This document shows positions 33,424-42,387 of a stretch of DNA of 64,000 bases, piece by piece. The translations under genes and the position numbers were made by a program. Source of the DNA: Lachnospiraceae bacterium. Lineage in GTDB: Bacteria > Bacillota > Clostridia > Lachnospirales > Lachnospiraceae. Position 1 is the first letter of the stretch, and each line of letters begins with the position of its first letter. Location: NCBI GenBank assembly GCA_910576385.1, contig CAJTIR010000002.1:1-64000 (forward strand), given 5' to 3'. The notes under the pieces were generated by a model. It worked only from the letters and a program-made list of their open reading frames with translations. It was not told the DNA's origin and searched no databases.

Positions 33424-36400
33424 TTATTGGGTCTGCACACACCATTCCTTAGAATATGCAGAATAACGAACCTTTCCATCTACTTTCTTCCAGGTTCGTA
33501 TTTTATAATAATAGGTAGTGTTCTTTTTTAAGCTTTTGTCTGTATACTTTGTAGTTGCAGCGCTGGAAATACTTTTCATCAGACTATATTTGCCGCTTTT
33601 ACCTGTCTTCCGATACAATTTATAGCCCTGTACATCAGAAACTTTACTCCATTTTAAGGTTGCCTTTGTGGAACTGATACCAGAAATTCCTGTAAAACGT
33701 GTTTCCTCAAGCTCTGGCCTGCCGCATACAATGGCTGACCAACTGGAATATTTTGTACTTGTGCCAATCGTTTTATAGGCTCTGACTTTATAATAATATG
33801 TTTTGCCAAATGTGACATTTTTATCCGTAAAGGTCACGGAAGTATTTTTCGTGACCTTTTTTACAGATGTATATTTTCCACTATAGGAACTGGAACGATA
33901 GATTTGATACCCTGTAGCATTCTCGCTTTTTTTCCACTTCAGCTTAATTCCTGTCGCTGAGGAAGAGACAGAGGAAACCAACGGCTTATCAATACTTGTA
34001 TTGACCATCAAAATCTTGGAATAACCAGAATTTCCTTTTCCATTCTCAGATTTCACATAAGAACGAATCTTATAATAATAGGATGTTCCTGGAGAAATAC
34101 TGCTGTCTGTCCAATTTAAAGTCTTATTGCTGTTAATGGTCTTGACTTTCTTATAGCCGCCTTTCTCTGTCGTAGAGCGATATATATAATAACCTGTAGC
34201 TTTGGAATCCCGTTTCCAAGTAAGTTTCGCCTTATTGACGCCAGAGACAGAAGCACTGCTAAACTGCGGCGCTTTCATTTTAATTTCCGCTGTTTTTACA
34301 CTGGTAAAAGAGGAAAAATAATTCTTTCCTGATATCGTCTTATAACCACGAATCTTATAAGCATAAGTATGCCCAGGAAGTACTGCCTGATCCGTATAGG
34401 TCAGACTGGTCTTGCCTTTTAAAGTCTTAATCCGCGTGTATTTACCAGAATCCACCTTTCGGTAAATTTGGTAGCCGCTCACAGATACCTGCTTCCATTC
34501 CAACTTCACTGATGTATAAGTTTTCGTAGAAAATTTAATCCAATCTGTTGCAGAAATTGCAAAACTTGCTTTCTTTTCACTGGCAAAGGACGAATACTTT
34601 GTTCCCGAATTGAGCTTTACATAAGCTCGTATCTTATAATAATAAGTTTTTGCAGGAGCGACATTTTTATCCTCATATGAAGTGGACGCCTCCCCTTTTA
34701 CCGTCTTAACCCTAACATATGAGCCATTACTGCCCTCTTTGCGGTAAATCTGATAAGCCTCGGCTCCTCCCACCTGAGACCAAGAGAGCTTTGCTGAAGT
34801 ATAAGCATTTTTAGAAACTTTCAAGGTGGGCTTACCCAGCGGATTTCCTGGCATTGGACACAGAGAAGCTGGCATATTGTTATAAACTGGAACTTTAAAT
34901 ACAAAACTGTTGTCAAGAACACCCATCGCTGTATAACTGTTCTTCACATTTTTCCCCTCATTGTCCGCAGCCAAAAGATTTTGCATATACTGATGCCAAT
35001 ACAACCCATTATAAGAGCCATCCACATCAAATTTCTGCAGATAGAAGGTATCCTGCCCTTGAGAAATATATCTTTGCGATGTCTTTTTAGCTCCACCATA
35101 CAGAGCGGCATAACGAGTCGTCCACCCCTCCTTTTTGGCCTCTGTCAATCCATTGATAATGACCTGTTCTCCCAATCCAGATGCAGAAATATTAAAATAA
35201 TTGTAATATCCTTCAAATCCTGGATATGTACCAGAAATCAATGGCGAACTGCCGCTTACCCCCTGCTCCTGGCGAATACGGCTGGCCAGAAAATAAGGAC
35301 TGACCTTTAATTGTTTTCCAATCTTCATGAATGCCTTGGCATAGGTAATTCCCCCACCAGAACCATCCTCCAGCTTCTTTTTACTCATAAAAGTGCCGCT
35401 CAATATTTTTTCCACCCCAGCCTCATTATGATAGGCGCTGTTATAGGTAAGCTGCTCAAACTGGAAGACAGAAGTCTCATTGAGAAAATTTCTCGGATCG
35501 AGATAATATTTTACGATTGGCTCCGAGGCCTGCACCCAAGTTTCTCCATCGTAAACCGTATATTTTCCAGATACTGGATCATAATCCCCAGGCGCTCTGG
35601 ATTTCCAATCTTCTGGGTGGCTTACATCGACTAAATTCCTGGCCGTGACCATCTCATTTTCCACAACATCAGCCCAATCTAGTCCCGTATTCATCGGTAC
35701 AAAACTCCAACTTGGATGTACCTGCATCATCTGTTTAATAAAGGTACGATAACTGGAAGGAAATGCAGACAGATCTGTGGCCTGCACATTGACACCGTTA
35801 CTCGCAGCTCCTCTCTCTCCAGTTCCATTGAGATATTGATTACTCCAATCTGTGAGCCTGGTATCTTCAGAAACCACAAAACTACTCTGAACAAACCCTG
35901 TATATTCTACATCATTCACTGCAAAAGCCAATTGAAACCATACACCATTATCCCCTATAACCACACCTTGGAATTTTACCTGATAACCACTGGGAAGCTT
36001 CTGTATTACAGGTGAAGCAGTGAATGGTTCCTGATAAACAGGAATCTCTGCACTGTCGGTAAGCACACCATACATATCATAGTCCTTAAGCAGCGCTGCA
36101 AAAGCTTCCTGTGCTGTTGGCTCTGCAAGATTTTCAGTAATCGGAGCTTGGTTTCTCAACATATCTTGATTTATTGCATCCTCTTTTTCCTCTGATTCTG
36201 CTGACATATCATCCTGCTGTACTCTACTGTCTGCCGCCTCAGATTGTCTCTCTTTTTTAATATTATCACTGTTGTGTGTATCATCCTGCTCTTTTTTTGA
36301 ACTGGTTTCCTCTTCTGGCTGTATGGAGATGTCATCTACCTCAGTTTCTGGCTGTTGTGTCTGTTCTGATTCCTGCTCATCCACAAATTCATCTTCTGTA

Positions 36401-36570
36401 TCCCTGCTGCCCTCTGGCAATTGTTCTGTCGCCTGCTCTGGCTGCACGGCTGCCTCTGTCTCCTGAGGCTGCATGGCATATGCCAAACTACCAGTTCCAG
36501 AGACGTCTGCTGTCAGAATAGCTGCCATCAACAGCCACGCTGCCAGTCTGGTTTTATTTCGTGGCTTCAT
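33424..36570 (-). CDS. Secreted glucosaminidase with SH3 and fibronectin-III-like repeats
   Basis: The protein of about 1048 residues has a Sec signal (hydrophobic AAWLLMAAILTA, cleavage near AYA-MQ), an acidic Glu/Gln/Thr-rich linker of about 110 residues, an SH3-like region (DSAEIPVYQEPFTASPV), a glucosaminidase domain with FLASRIRQEQGVSGSSPL and then about five fibronectin-III-like repeats of about 95 residues, each with a YQIYRK-type strand and YYYKIRAY-type strand. It would cut GlcNAc linkages in peptidoglycan. I prefer ATG 36570 because GGAGAG is well spaced; ATG 36582 lies too close to GAGGAGG. It resembles the next gene in its repeat part. Confidence 0.9.
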   Translation of the reverse strand: MKPRNKTRLAAWLLMAAILTADVSGTGSLAYAMQPQETEAAVQPEQATEQLPEGSRDTEDEFVDEQESEQTQQPETEVDDISIQPEEETSSKKEQDDTHNSDNIKKERQSEAADSRVQQDDMSAESEEKEDAINQDMLRNQAPITENLAEPTAQEAFAALLKDYDMYGVLTDSAEIPVYQEPFTASPVIQKLPSGYQVKFQGVVIGDNGVWFQLAFAVNDVEYTGFVQSSFVVSEDTRLTDWSNQYLNGTGERGAASNGVNVQATDLSAFPSSYRTFIKQMMQVHPSWSFVPMNTGLDWADVVENEMVTARNLVDVSHPEDWKSRAPGDYDPVSGKYTVYDGETWVQASEPIVKYYLDPRNFLNETSVFQFEQLTYNSAYHNEAGVEKILSGTFMSKKKLEDGSGGGITYAKAFMKIGKQLKVSPYFLASRIRQEQGVSGSSPLISGTYPGFEGYYNYFNISASGLGEQVIINGLTEAKKEGWTTRYAALYGGAKKTSQRYISQGQDTFYLQKFDVDGSYNGLYWHQYMQNLLAADNEGKNVKNSYTAMGVLDNSFVFKVPVYNNMPASLCPMPGNPLGKPTLKVSKNAYTSAKLSWSQVGGAEAYQIYRKEGSNGSYVRVKTVKGEASTSYEDKNVAPAKTYYYKIRAYVKLNSGTKYSSFASEKKASFAISATDWIKFSTKTYTSVKLEWKQVSVSGYQIYRKVDSGKYTRIKTLKGKTSLTYTDQAVLPGHTYAYKIRGYKTISGKNYFSSFTSVKTAEIKMKAPQFSSASVSGVNKAKLTWKRDSKATGYYIYRSTTEKGGYKKVKTINSNKTLNWTDSSISPGTSYYYKIRSYVKSENGKGNSGYSKILMVNTSIDKPLVSSVSSSATGIKLKWKKSENATGYQIYRSSSYSGKYTSVKKVTKNTSVTFTDKNVTFGKTYYYKVRAYKTIGTSTKYSSWSAIVCGRPELEETRFTGISGISSTKATLKWSKVSDVQGYKLYRKTGKSGKYSLMKSISSAATTKYTDKSLKKNTTYYYKIRTWKKVDGKVRYSAYSKEWCVQTQ

Positions 36571-36607
36571 ATTTCTCTCCATTTCCTCCTCTAAATTGAT
36601 CTATCAT

Positions 36608-39600
36608 TTACTTTGCTTCTGATATGATTCCTGACACTGGGACGGTCTCATCACCTCTGCCGCTCTCTTGTCCCAACTTTGCAACAGCTGCCACTTTATA
36701 ATAATAAGTTACGCCTGTCTGTACTGCGCTGTCTGTATAAGCTAAATTTTCACCTTCATTGACAGCGGCTACCTCTTCATAACCGCCCTGCTCTTCAACA
36801 CTTTTCAGAACCACATAAGAGTTGGCGCCATTGACCTTATTCCAACTTAACATGATCTGTGCTGGTATATCTGGAGTAACAGACGAACTCACTGTTTTGA
36901 CTGCCAAGCCCTTTGGCGCACTGAGCATCCATTTCTCTGTGGTCTTACAATAACTTCCATAGCCAGTATAGGTTCCGTCACTGAGGGCGCGAACCCGATA
37001 GAAATATCTGGCGCCCGCTGATACGTCCCAATCTGTAAAACTGGTTAGTTCCGCCTTGTTCACCTTTGCAATTTCCTCAAAACCGCTGTCTTTGCTTGCA
37101 CTGCGCATAATCTGATAACTATTTGCTCCAGATATTTTCTCCCAGTTCAATGTTATGCCGCCATCTGCTGCCTGTGTAGAGGTAATATTAATTTTCTGTA
37201 GATTTATGGCGCTTTTCGGTTTGGAATCCCCGCTGTAAGCCTTTACACCATTTTGTTTTACAATTGTCTCTACCGTATAATAATAGCGTTTTCCAGCATC
37301 TGTCTCCTTGTCTACATATGTTGTGACATTGCTGCCCAAAACCTCAGCAATCTTCTTATAACCACTATCTTTATTCAGGCTGCGCTTAATTCTGTAAGCA
37401 AAAGCATCTGGATCCTTTTTCCATTTGAGCTCCATACTGCCGCTGCTCTTGGAACGCACATAAGTAATTGATGTGCCACTAATGGTCTTTCCTGCCACTG
37501 GACTGCAATAACCACTGGCTCCATTTTTACCATTCACCCGATTCATTGCCTGAACCCTGTAATAATAATTCTTTTTTGACTTCAAATTTTGATCTATATA
37601 AGAAGTTTTCCCATCTTTCACCTCTGCAACGGTTGTATAAGTACCCTTCTTGGAAGTACTTCGCTGAATCCGGTATGCATAGGCATTGTCAACCTTTTTC
37701 CACTTAAGCAGCAATGATGTGCTGCTCTTGGAACTGACACTGGTAATCGCTGTCTTTTTTACAGCCCAGCCATAAGAAACTGCTGAATAACTGCTGTAAC
37801 CGTTTTTCTCGCCGCCCCTGGCACGTAATTTATAATAATATTTCTTCTGTGTCTTAAGATTCAGGTCAATATACGTATCCCCTGCCTTCTTTGATATAGT
37901 AGCAACCTTTTGGTAATTGCCATTTTTCTTCGTACTGCGCAGAAGTTCATATTGCTTTGCCTTAGACACAGGTTTCCAGGTGATTTTCAGCCTGCCGTTG
38001 CTTTTTGATACAATGCTGGTAATTTGGGGTACCGCTAATGTCTTGGCGGAATGTATACTGGAAAAAGAAGATTTCTTTCCATTGGAATATATGGCGCGAA
38101 CTTTATAATAATAGGTAGTACCAGCTTTTAGTTTCTTGTCATTATAAGTATTATCACTTAATTGCGCCGTCTTCTCATAAGTTCCTGCCTTCTTCGTACT
38201 GCGGTAAACCTCATAAGAAACAGCGTTATTGACGGGTTCCCAACGAACTCTAAGACTTTTACTGCCTCGGGACTGAATCCATTCAATCTTTGGTTTATTC
38301 CCACTGCCACCGCCGATGGACAACCCATAATATGCTGCAATTCCCTTGGCATCCGCAACACCAAGATTTCTAATCTTCTCTTCTGTATTTAAAAAACCGC
38401 TGACATCACCTGCATTGCTCAAAAATGCATGTTCAATCAATACTGCCGGAAATCCTGCCAGTTTACTTCTTCGTATCACCGACAGATAATCTGCTAAGGA
38501 ACCATCAGGATATAACGTATTATTCTCCGAGTTATGTATCAACACCCCGCCTGCCCAGGTAGCCAATCCCAATGCACTTAAATTCTGATAAATTTGCAAA
38601 GCCAATCCTTTGCCTTCCTCACCGAGATCTGGTCGATAACTGCCATTGGGATAATATACTCCTACCCCATGAGCACTCGTACTGACACTGGAATTAAGAT
38701 GAAAGCTTACATAGACATTGGCCTTTTTCGCTGCAGCAAAATCCACTCTGCCAGCATTACAATCAGTCGAAGTCCCTCCATAGGGACAAACGTTGCTCTC
38801 TCTGGTCATATAAACTGTAACGCCAGAATATTTGAGCAATTCAGCCTTACAATACTGTGCGATCTTTAACACGATCTCTTCTTCTTTACAGCCATTTCCC
38901 CTGGCGCCTGCATGGGTACTGTCATGCCCTGGATCAAGCACAATGACCTTATTTGCCGCCTGAGGCGCAGCTGCCTTCCAGGAAGCGCGCATCCCATTAT
39001 CCTGTTGTAAATCTCCCAGAACATCCGCAACAGAATTTTCAGACACCACATTGCCCTCACCATCCATAGATACTACATTAGCCTCTACCTCTTCCAAAAC
39101 CTCTTGATCCACCAATATTTCATCTGGCTTTGTGTCTGTCTCTTGATCCACGCCAAAACTTATTTCCATATCAAGTTCAGCAAAAACCACTTGATATTTT
39201 TGATCACCAGCCTGATACGCAATACTTACCAATTCATAGACTCCTGCCTGTGTTTTATCGGTATATTTCATGGTAAATCTTACCATATTTTCCACTGTAT
39301 TTACTGCCTCTGCGGTAAATTCCTCTCCACTGGCTTTATGCTTATAATGAAGCTTTGCTTGCTCCACTATTGTATCTGTCGTTCCCAAACTGGCAGCAAT
39401 ATTTTGTGTCCCTGGCGTCTGTACACAATCACTCTCCTGCATAATAAAATTTAGTTTTCCTGGCAAAATTTCCATGCTGACTGTCTCCGGCTCATCTGGA
39501 GACACTTGAGAAATTTTTTTCTGATCTTGTACCTCCATAACGGTATCACGAACTTTTTCTTGCGCCTGTACATTGATCCCTACTGACGATATTAACACAC

Positions 39601-39643
39601 ATACAGACAAAATTAACGCAATCCATCTCTTACACTTTTGCAT
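36608..39643 (-). CDS. Secreted N-acetylmuramoyl-L-alanine amidase with fibronectin-III-like repeats
   Basis: The protein of about 1011 residues has a signal peptide (WIALILSVCVLISSVG), a β-rich segment of about 200 residues of unknown type, an Amidase_3 domain and then about six repeats with a YEVYRSTKKAG and YYYKVRA pattern. Amidase motifs are VIVLDPGHDSTHAG (zinc His), Glu in GCKEEEIV, SFHLNSS (zinc His) and LIEHAFLSN (catalytic Glu). ATG 39643 has GGAG eight bases upstream; the GTG at 39652 is an unlikely start. A promoter lies 45 bases upstream. The protein should act on the wall outside the cell. Confidence 0.92.
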   Translation of the reverse strand: MQKCKRWIALILSVCVLISSVGINVQAQEKVRDTVMEVQDQKKISQVSPDEPETVSMEILPGKLNFIMQESDCVQTPGTQNIAASLGTTDTIVEQAKLHYKHKASGEEFTAEAVNTVENMVRFTMKYTDKTQAGVYELVSIAYQAGDQKYQVVFAELDMEISFGVDQETDTKPDEILVDQEVLEEVEANVVSMDGEGNVVSENSVADVLGDLQQDNGMRASWKAAAPQAANKVIVLDPGHDSTHAGARGNGCKEEEIVLKIAQYCKAELLKYSGVTVYMTRESNVCPYGGTSTDCNAGRVDFAAAKKANVYVSFHLNSSVSTSAHGVGVYYPNGSYRPDLGEEGKGLALQIYQNLSALGLATWAGGVLIHNSENNTLYPDGSLADYLSVIRRSKLAGFPAVLIEHAFLSNAGDVSGFLNTEEKIRNLGVADAKGIAAYYGLSIGGGSGNKPKIEWIQSRGSKSLRVRWEPVNNAVSYEVYRSTKKAGTYEKTAQLSDNTYNDKKLKAGTTYYYKVRAIYSNGKKSSFSSIHSAKTLAVPQITSIVSKSNGRLKITWKPVSKAKQYELLRSTKKNGNYQKVATISKKAGDTYIDLNLKTQKKYYYKLRARGGEKNGYSSYSAVSYGWAVKKTAITSVSSKSSTSLLLKWKKVDNAYAYRIQRSTSKKGTYTTVAEVKDGKTSYIDQNLKSKKNYYYRVQAMNRVNGKNGASGYCSPVAGKTISGTSITYVRSKSSGSMELKWKKDPDAFAYRIKRSLNKDSGYKKIAEVLGSNVTTYVDKETDAGKRYYYTVETIVKQNGVKAYSGDSKPKSAINLQKINITSTQAADGGITLNWEKISGANSYQIMRSASKDSGFEEIAKVNKAELTSFTDWDVSAGARYFYRVRALSDGTYTGYGSYCKTTEKWMLSAPKGLAVKTVSSSVTPDIPAQIMLSWNKVNGANSYVVLKSVEEQGGYEEVAAVNEGENLAYTDSAVQTGVTYYYKVAAVAKLGQESGRGDETVPVSGIISEAK

Positions 39644-39687
39644 CCTTCTCACTCCATTTCTATTTACTTCTTTATAAATCGTAGTCT

Positions 39688-39716
39688 ATCGTACCATAAT
39701 TTTTTCAAAATCACAA
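39688..39716 (-). promoter_or_regulatory. Promoter of the fibronectin-III amidase gene
   Basis: On the minus strand TTGTGA (39716-39711) and TACGAT (39693-39688) have a 17-base spacer. Transcription would start about 37 bases before ATG 39643. Confidence 0.6.
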
Positions 39717-39783
39717 CCTCATAAAATATAACTTACAAAAACTTTACACTTCTTCCATCCCTTGTATTTACAGAGGTTTGAAA

Positions 39784-39812
39784 AAGTGTACGAAATAACT
39801 TTCCGCACACTT
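39784..39812 (-). terminator. Terminator after the diguanylate cyclase gene
   Basis: On the minus strand AAGTGTGCG (39812-39804) pairs with CGTACACTT (39792-39784) with one G-T wobble, followed by T residues. It ends the LCP-side transcript 24 bases after the cyclase stop. Confidence 0.7.
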
Positions 39813-39835
39813 CCATTATTTACTATGATATTTTT

Positions 39836-40939
39836 TCATTGATCACTGATAATAATACAGTTTTTTCCACTCCTCTTACCAAGATAAAGGCGTTGGTCTG
39901 CCTGCCGAATTAATTCATCAATCACTCCGTTAAGTTTTTCGCTGCACTCAGAAATGCCAAAGGTCATCGTGACGATCAATTTATGTCCTTCAACGCTCAG
40001 TTCTGCCTCTTTTAATCTTTGCTGAACTCTGCCAGTCACCTTCAAGGCACAAGAAATATCACCAAAGATAATCATCAGAAACTCTTCCCCACCCCAACGG
40101 CTTACATAATCAACATCACTTGCAGAATTTGATAAACTCTCAGCCACTATCTTAAGAACTTCATCCCCCTGTTCATGTCCATAAGTGTCATTGACCTTTT
40201 TAAAATCATCAATATCCCCCATTACCACACAATAATCTGTGCGCTGCAACTTCTTCCACTCAGCCAAAATACTTCTACGGTTTCTTAAATTTGTCAATTC
40301 ATCATAATTTGCCAAACGTATCAGCTTTTGATTCTGTTGCTCTAATTCCTGATGTTTTACGCTCAATTCCAGAATAAATAAAGTAGAAAAACTTATCAGA
40401 AACAAAAAACACACGATATTGTTAAAAAAAGAAATCTTAAAATCTGTATGAATTGGAAAATTATAAATTGGTTCTCCTGCGTATACCAGTCTGCGAATCA
40501 CCAAGGTGGCAACACAGTTAATCAGCGTATACAACACCGCATAATATTTTGGATTAGAAATTGATTTGGTCAAATGCATAAAATAGAATAAGATTGGTAT
40601 CATAGTCAAATTATAAAGAGAAAAACCATATCTCCATCCTAACAGCACACAGGCATACAAGGACTGAAAACAGGACGCAAAATAAACGATACTAATCCAA
40701 GTAAAATAATTTCTCCCATTTCTGGTTCCTAAATTACTCAACAAATCAAGCAAACAGACAATTACATTTGCAACTAGAAGCGGTTGACACCTCAACACTG
40801 CTGCAATTCCGGCCAAAATCAGATGCACACCTGCCAGGGAACTTGCAAAAATACGAAAGCGGATCCCATCATTCAAAGATTCCTTCCCTCTTAAAACTAA
40901 ATTGGCCTTCTCTATTTTATCTCTCATTTGTATTCCCAT
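39836..40939 (-). CDS. Membrane diguanylate cyclase (GGDEF protein)
   Basis: The 367-residue protein has about six transmembrane helices in the first 205 residues and a GGDEF domain at the C-terminus. Key parts are YDELTNLRNRR, MGDIDDFKKVND and the active-site RWGGEEFLMI. It should make cyclic di-GMP from GTP and signal envelope or matrix state. There is no clear inhibitory RxxD site directly before the active loop. It is six bases after a fibronectin-III protein gene and is likely cotranscribed with it, which hints at control of surface polymer or protein production. Confidence 0.93.
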   Translation of the reverse strand: MGIQMRDKIEKANLVLRGKESLNDGIRFRIFASSLAGVHLILAGIAAVLRCQPLLVANVIVCLLDLLSNLGTRNGRNYFTWISIVYFASCFQSLYACVLLGWRYGFSLYNLTMIPILFYFMHLTKSISNPKYYAVLYTLINCVATLVIRRLVYAGEPIYNFPIHTDFKISFFNNIVCFLFLISFSTLFILELSVKHQELEQQNQKLIRLANYDELTNLRNRRSILAEWKKLQRTDYCVVMGDIDDFKKVNDTYGHEQGDEVLKIVAESLSNSASDVDYVSRWGGEEFLMIIFGDISCALKVTGRVQQRLKEAELSVEGHKLIVTMTFGISECSEKLNGVIDELIRQADQRLYLGKRSGKNCIIISDQ

Positions 40940-40945
40940 CTGCTT

Positions 40946-42226
40946 TTATTTCCCATATATACGCCAGAAACAAAAATTCCTAGTACTTTGAAAGTTCTTT
41001 TTTCCCATCTTCTTATTGGCTGCGACAATAAAATAATATGTCTTTCCAGATTTCAAGGCAGATTTTCCACACTTATTGACAATGGTTGACGTTTTCGTTG
41101 TACTCTGCACCTTTTTATATCCAGAACTTCTGTTTTTGGATATATACACAGAATAACTACTGGCGCCGCTGACCTTATCCCAGGACACCTTCATTCCACT
41201 TTTCGTACTTGCCAGCTTTACTTTCGGTTGTCTGGAAAAATAAACCCACTCTGACCAAGCGCCATATTTAGAACTTTCATCTACTTTGACACAGGCCCGC
41301 ATTCTTAATTTCAAAAACCGCAGACCTTTAAGCTTATTGTTGCTGATCCTTGCTTTGCTTACATTTTTGGTAGTCTTACCTGTCAGCAGCGCTTTCTTGC
41401 CGCCTTCTGCATAAATTTGGTATTGATAAGAAACCGCAGTGGGACGCAAATTCCATTTTACATTGAGCAAATTCGAGGAGGGATCCTCAAAAGTACATGC
41501 AACACCTGTGACCTTACTTGGCAATACCGGACACCAATATAGCTCACTGCCACTTCCACTGAGCGCACGAAAACCACTGCTGCTCTCCCTTACCGGCCAC
41601 AGCCAAAATTCATATTCTGCATTTTTGCTGAGATTATTGACTGTATATGATTTTACATTCTTTAACGGAATAGTTTTCTTCTTGCTGGCCCCTTTTTTCA
41701 CATAGGAAAGCTGATAGGCATTTGCCCCTGAATATTTTTTCCAGGATAAAGTGATAGAAGTTTCGGTCGCTTTTGTCTGCTTAAAATCTACAATGTCACT
41801 ATTCATTGGAGCTGTCACCACCTCAATATCATCAGAAGGATAGCCCCAAGTACAGATATAATCAGGATAACCGGTATTGCGAAAAGCTGTCACGCGGACA
41901 TAATATTTCTTTCCCGGAGACAAACCACTAAAACTTTCATCTGGATTCCTGGCTGCATCTATTATCTGTTCCTTGTTATTATATTCCAGATTATCCATTA
42001 CATCACCAGTAAAAGTTGAGTCTTCACACAACTCTACCTTATATTGTATATTATTTCCAATCACTGCATCCCAACTAATTTCCACACTGTTGGGACCAGC
42101 ATCAATTTGTTTAAGTGCCTTGGCCACGCCAGGTACTGCTGCCTCTGCTTTCATTCCAATCCCCAGAACGAGTGCGCACAATAATAAAATTGTGCACACT
42201 TCCATACTCTTCCATATCTTCTTCAA
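40946..42226 (-). CDS. Secreted fibronectin-III-like protein without enzyme domain
   Basis: The 426-residue protein has a signal peptide (ILLLCALVLGIGMKAEA) and four fibronectin-III-like domains of about 95 residues with strands such as VEISWDAV, SITLSWKKYS and KSGMKVSWDKVSG. It has no catalytic motif that I can see. The start is TTG 42226, after GAGGG nine bases upstream; ATG 42205 would remove seven residues of the signal. The C-terminus ends in a charged FN3 strand with no anchor motif. It may bind carbohydrate or protein at the surface. The diguanylate cyclase follows six bases later. Confidence 0.85.
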   Translation of the reverse strand: MKKIWKSMEVCTILLLCALVLGIGMKAEAAVPGVAKALKQIDAGPNSVEISWDAVIGNNIQYKVELCEDSTFTGDVMDNLEYNNKEQIIDAARNPDESFSGLSPGKKYYVRVTAFRNTGYPDYICTWGYPSDDIEVVTAPMNSDIVDFKQTKATETSITLSWKKYSGANAYQLSYVKKGASKKKTIPLKNVKSYTVNNLSKNAEYEFWLWPVRESSSGFRALSGSGSELYWCPVLPSKVTGVACTFEDPSSNLLNVKWNLRPTAVSYQYQIYAEGGKKALLTGKTTKNVSKARISNNKLKGLRFLKLRMRACVKVDESSKYGAWSEWVYFSRQPKVKLASTKSGMKVSWDKVSGASSYSVYISKNRSSGYKKVQSTTKTSTIVNKCGKSALKSGKTYYFIVAANKKMGKKNFQSTRNFCFWRIYGK

Positions 42227-42277
42227 ACCTTTTCACCCTCTGACATTCACATTTTAAAGATGTTTCATGATATGATC

Positions 42278-42340
42278 GTAACTATTCAGACCCCCCTGGA
42301 AATAGCAATTCGGAACGTTCAAATTTATTTGAATAGTTAC
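42278..42340. mobile_element. 63-bp MITE-like element with 8-bp target duplication
   Basis: The element starts with GTAACTATTCA (42278-42288) and ends with its exact inverse TGAATAGTTAC (42330-42340). It is flanked on both sides by ATATGATC (42270-42277 and 42341-42348), as expected of a target-site duplication. The middle holds CCCCCCTGG and a short AT-rich stretch with no coding capacity. A single end-like TGAATAGTTAC also occurs at 7520-7530. The non-autonomous element lies between an LCP gene and a fibronectin-III gene. Confidence 0.7.
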
Positions 42341-42387
42341 ATATGATCTGTACTTCACCACCGTCTAGAGCCTTCGGTCCGTTCCAT

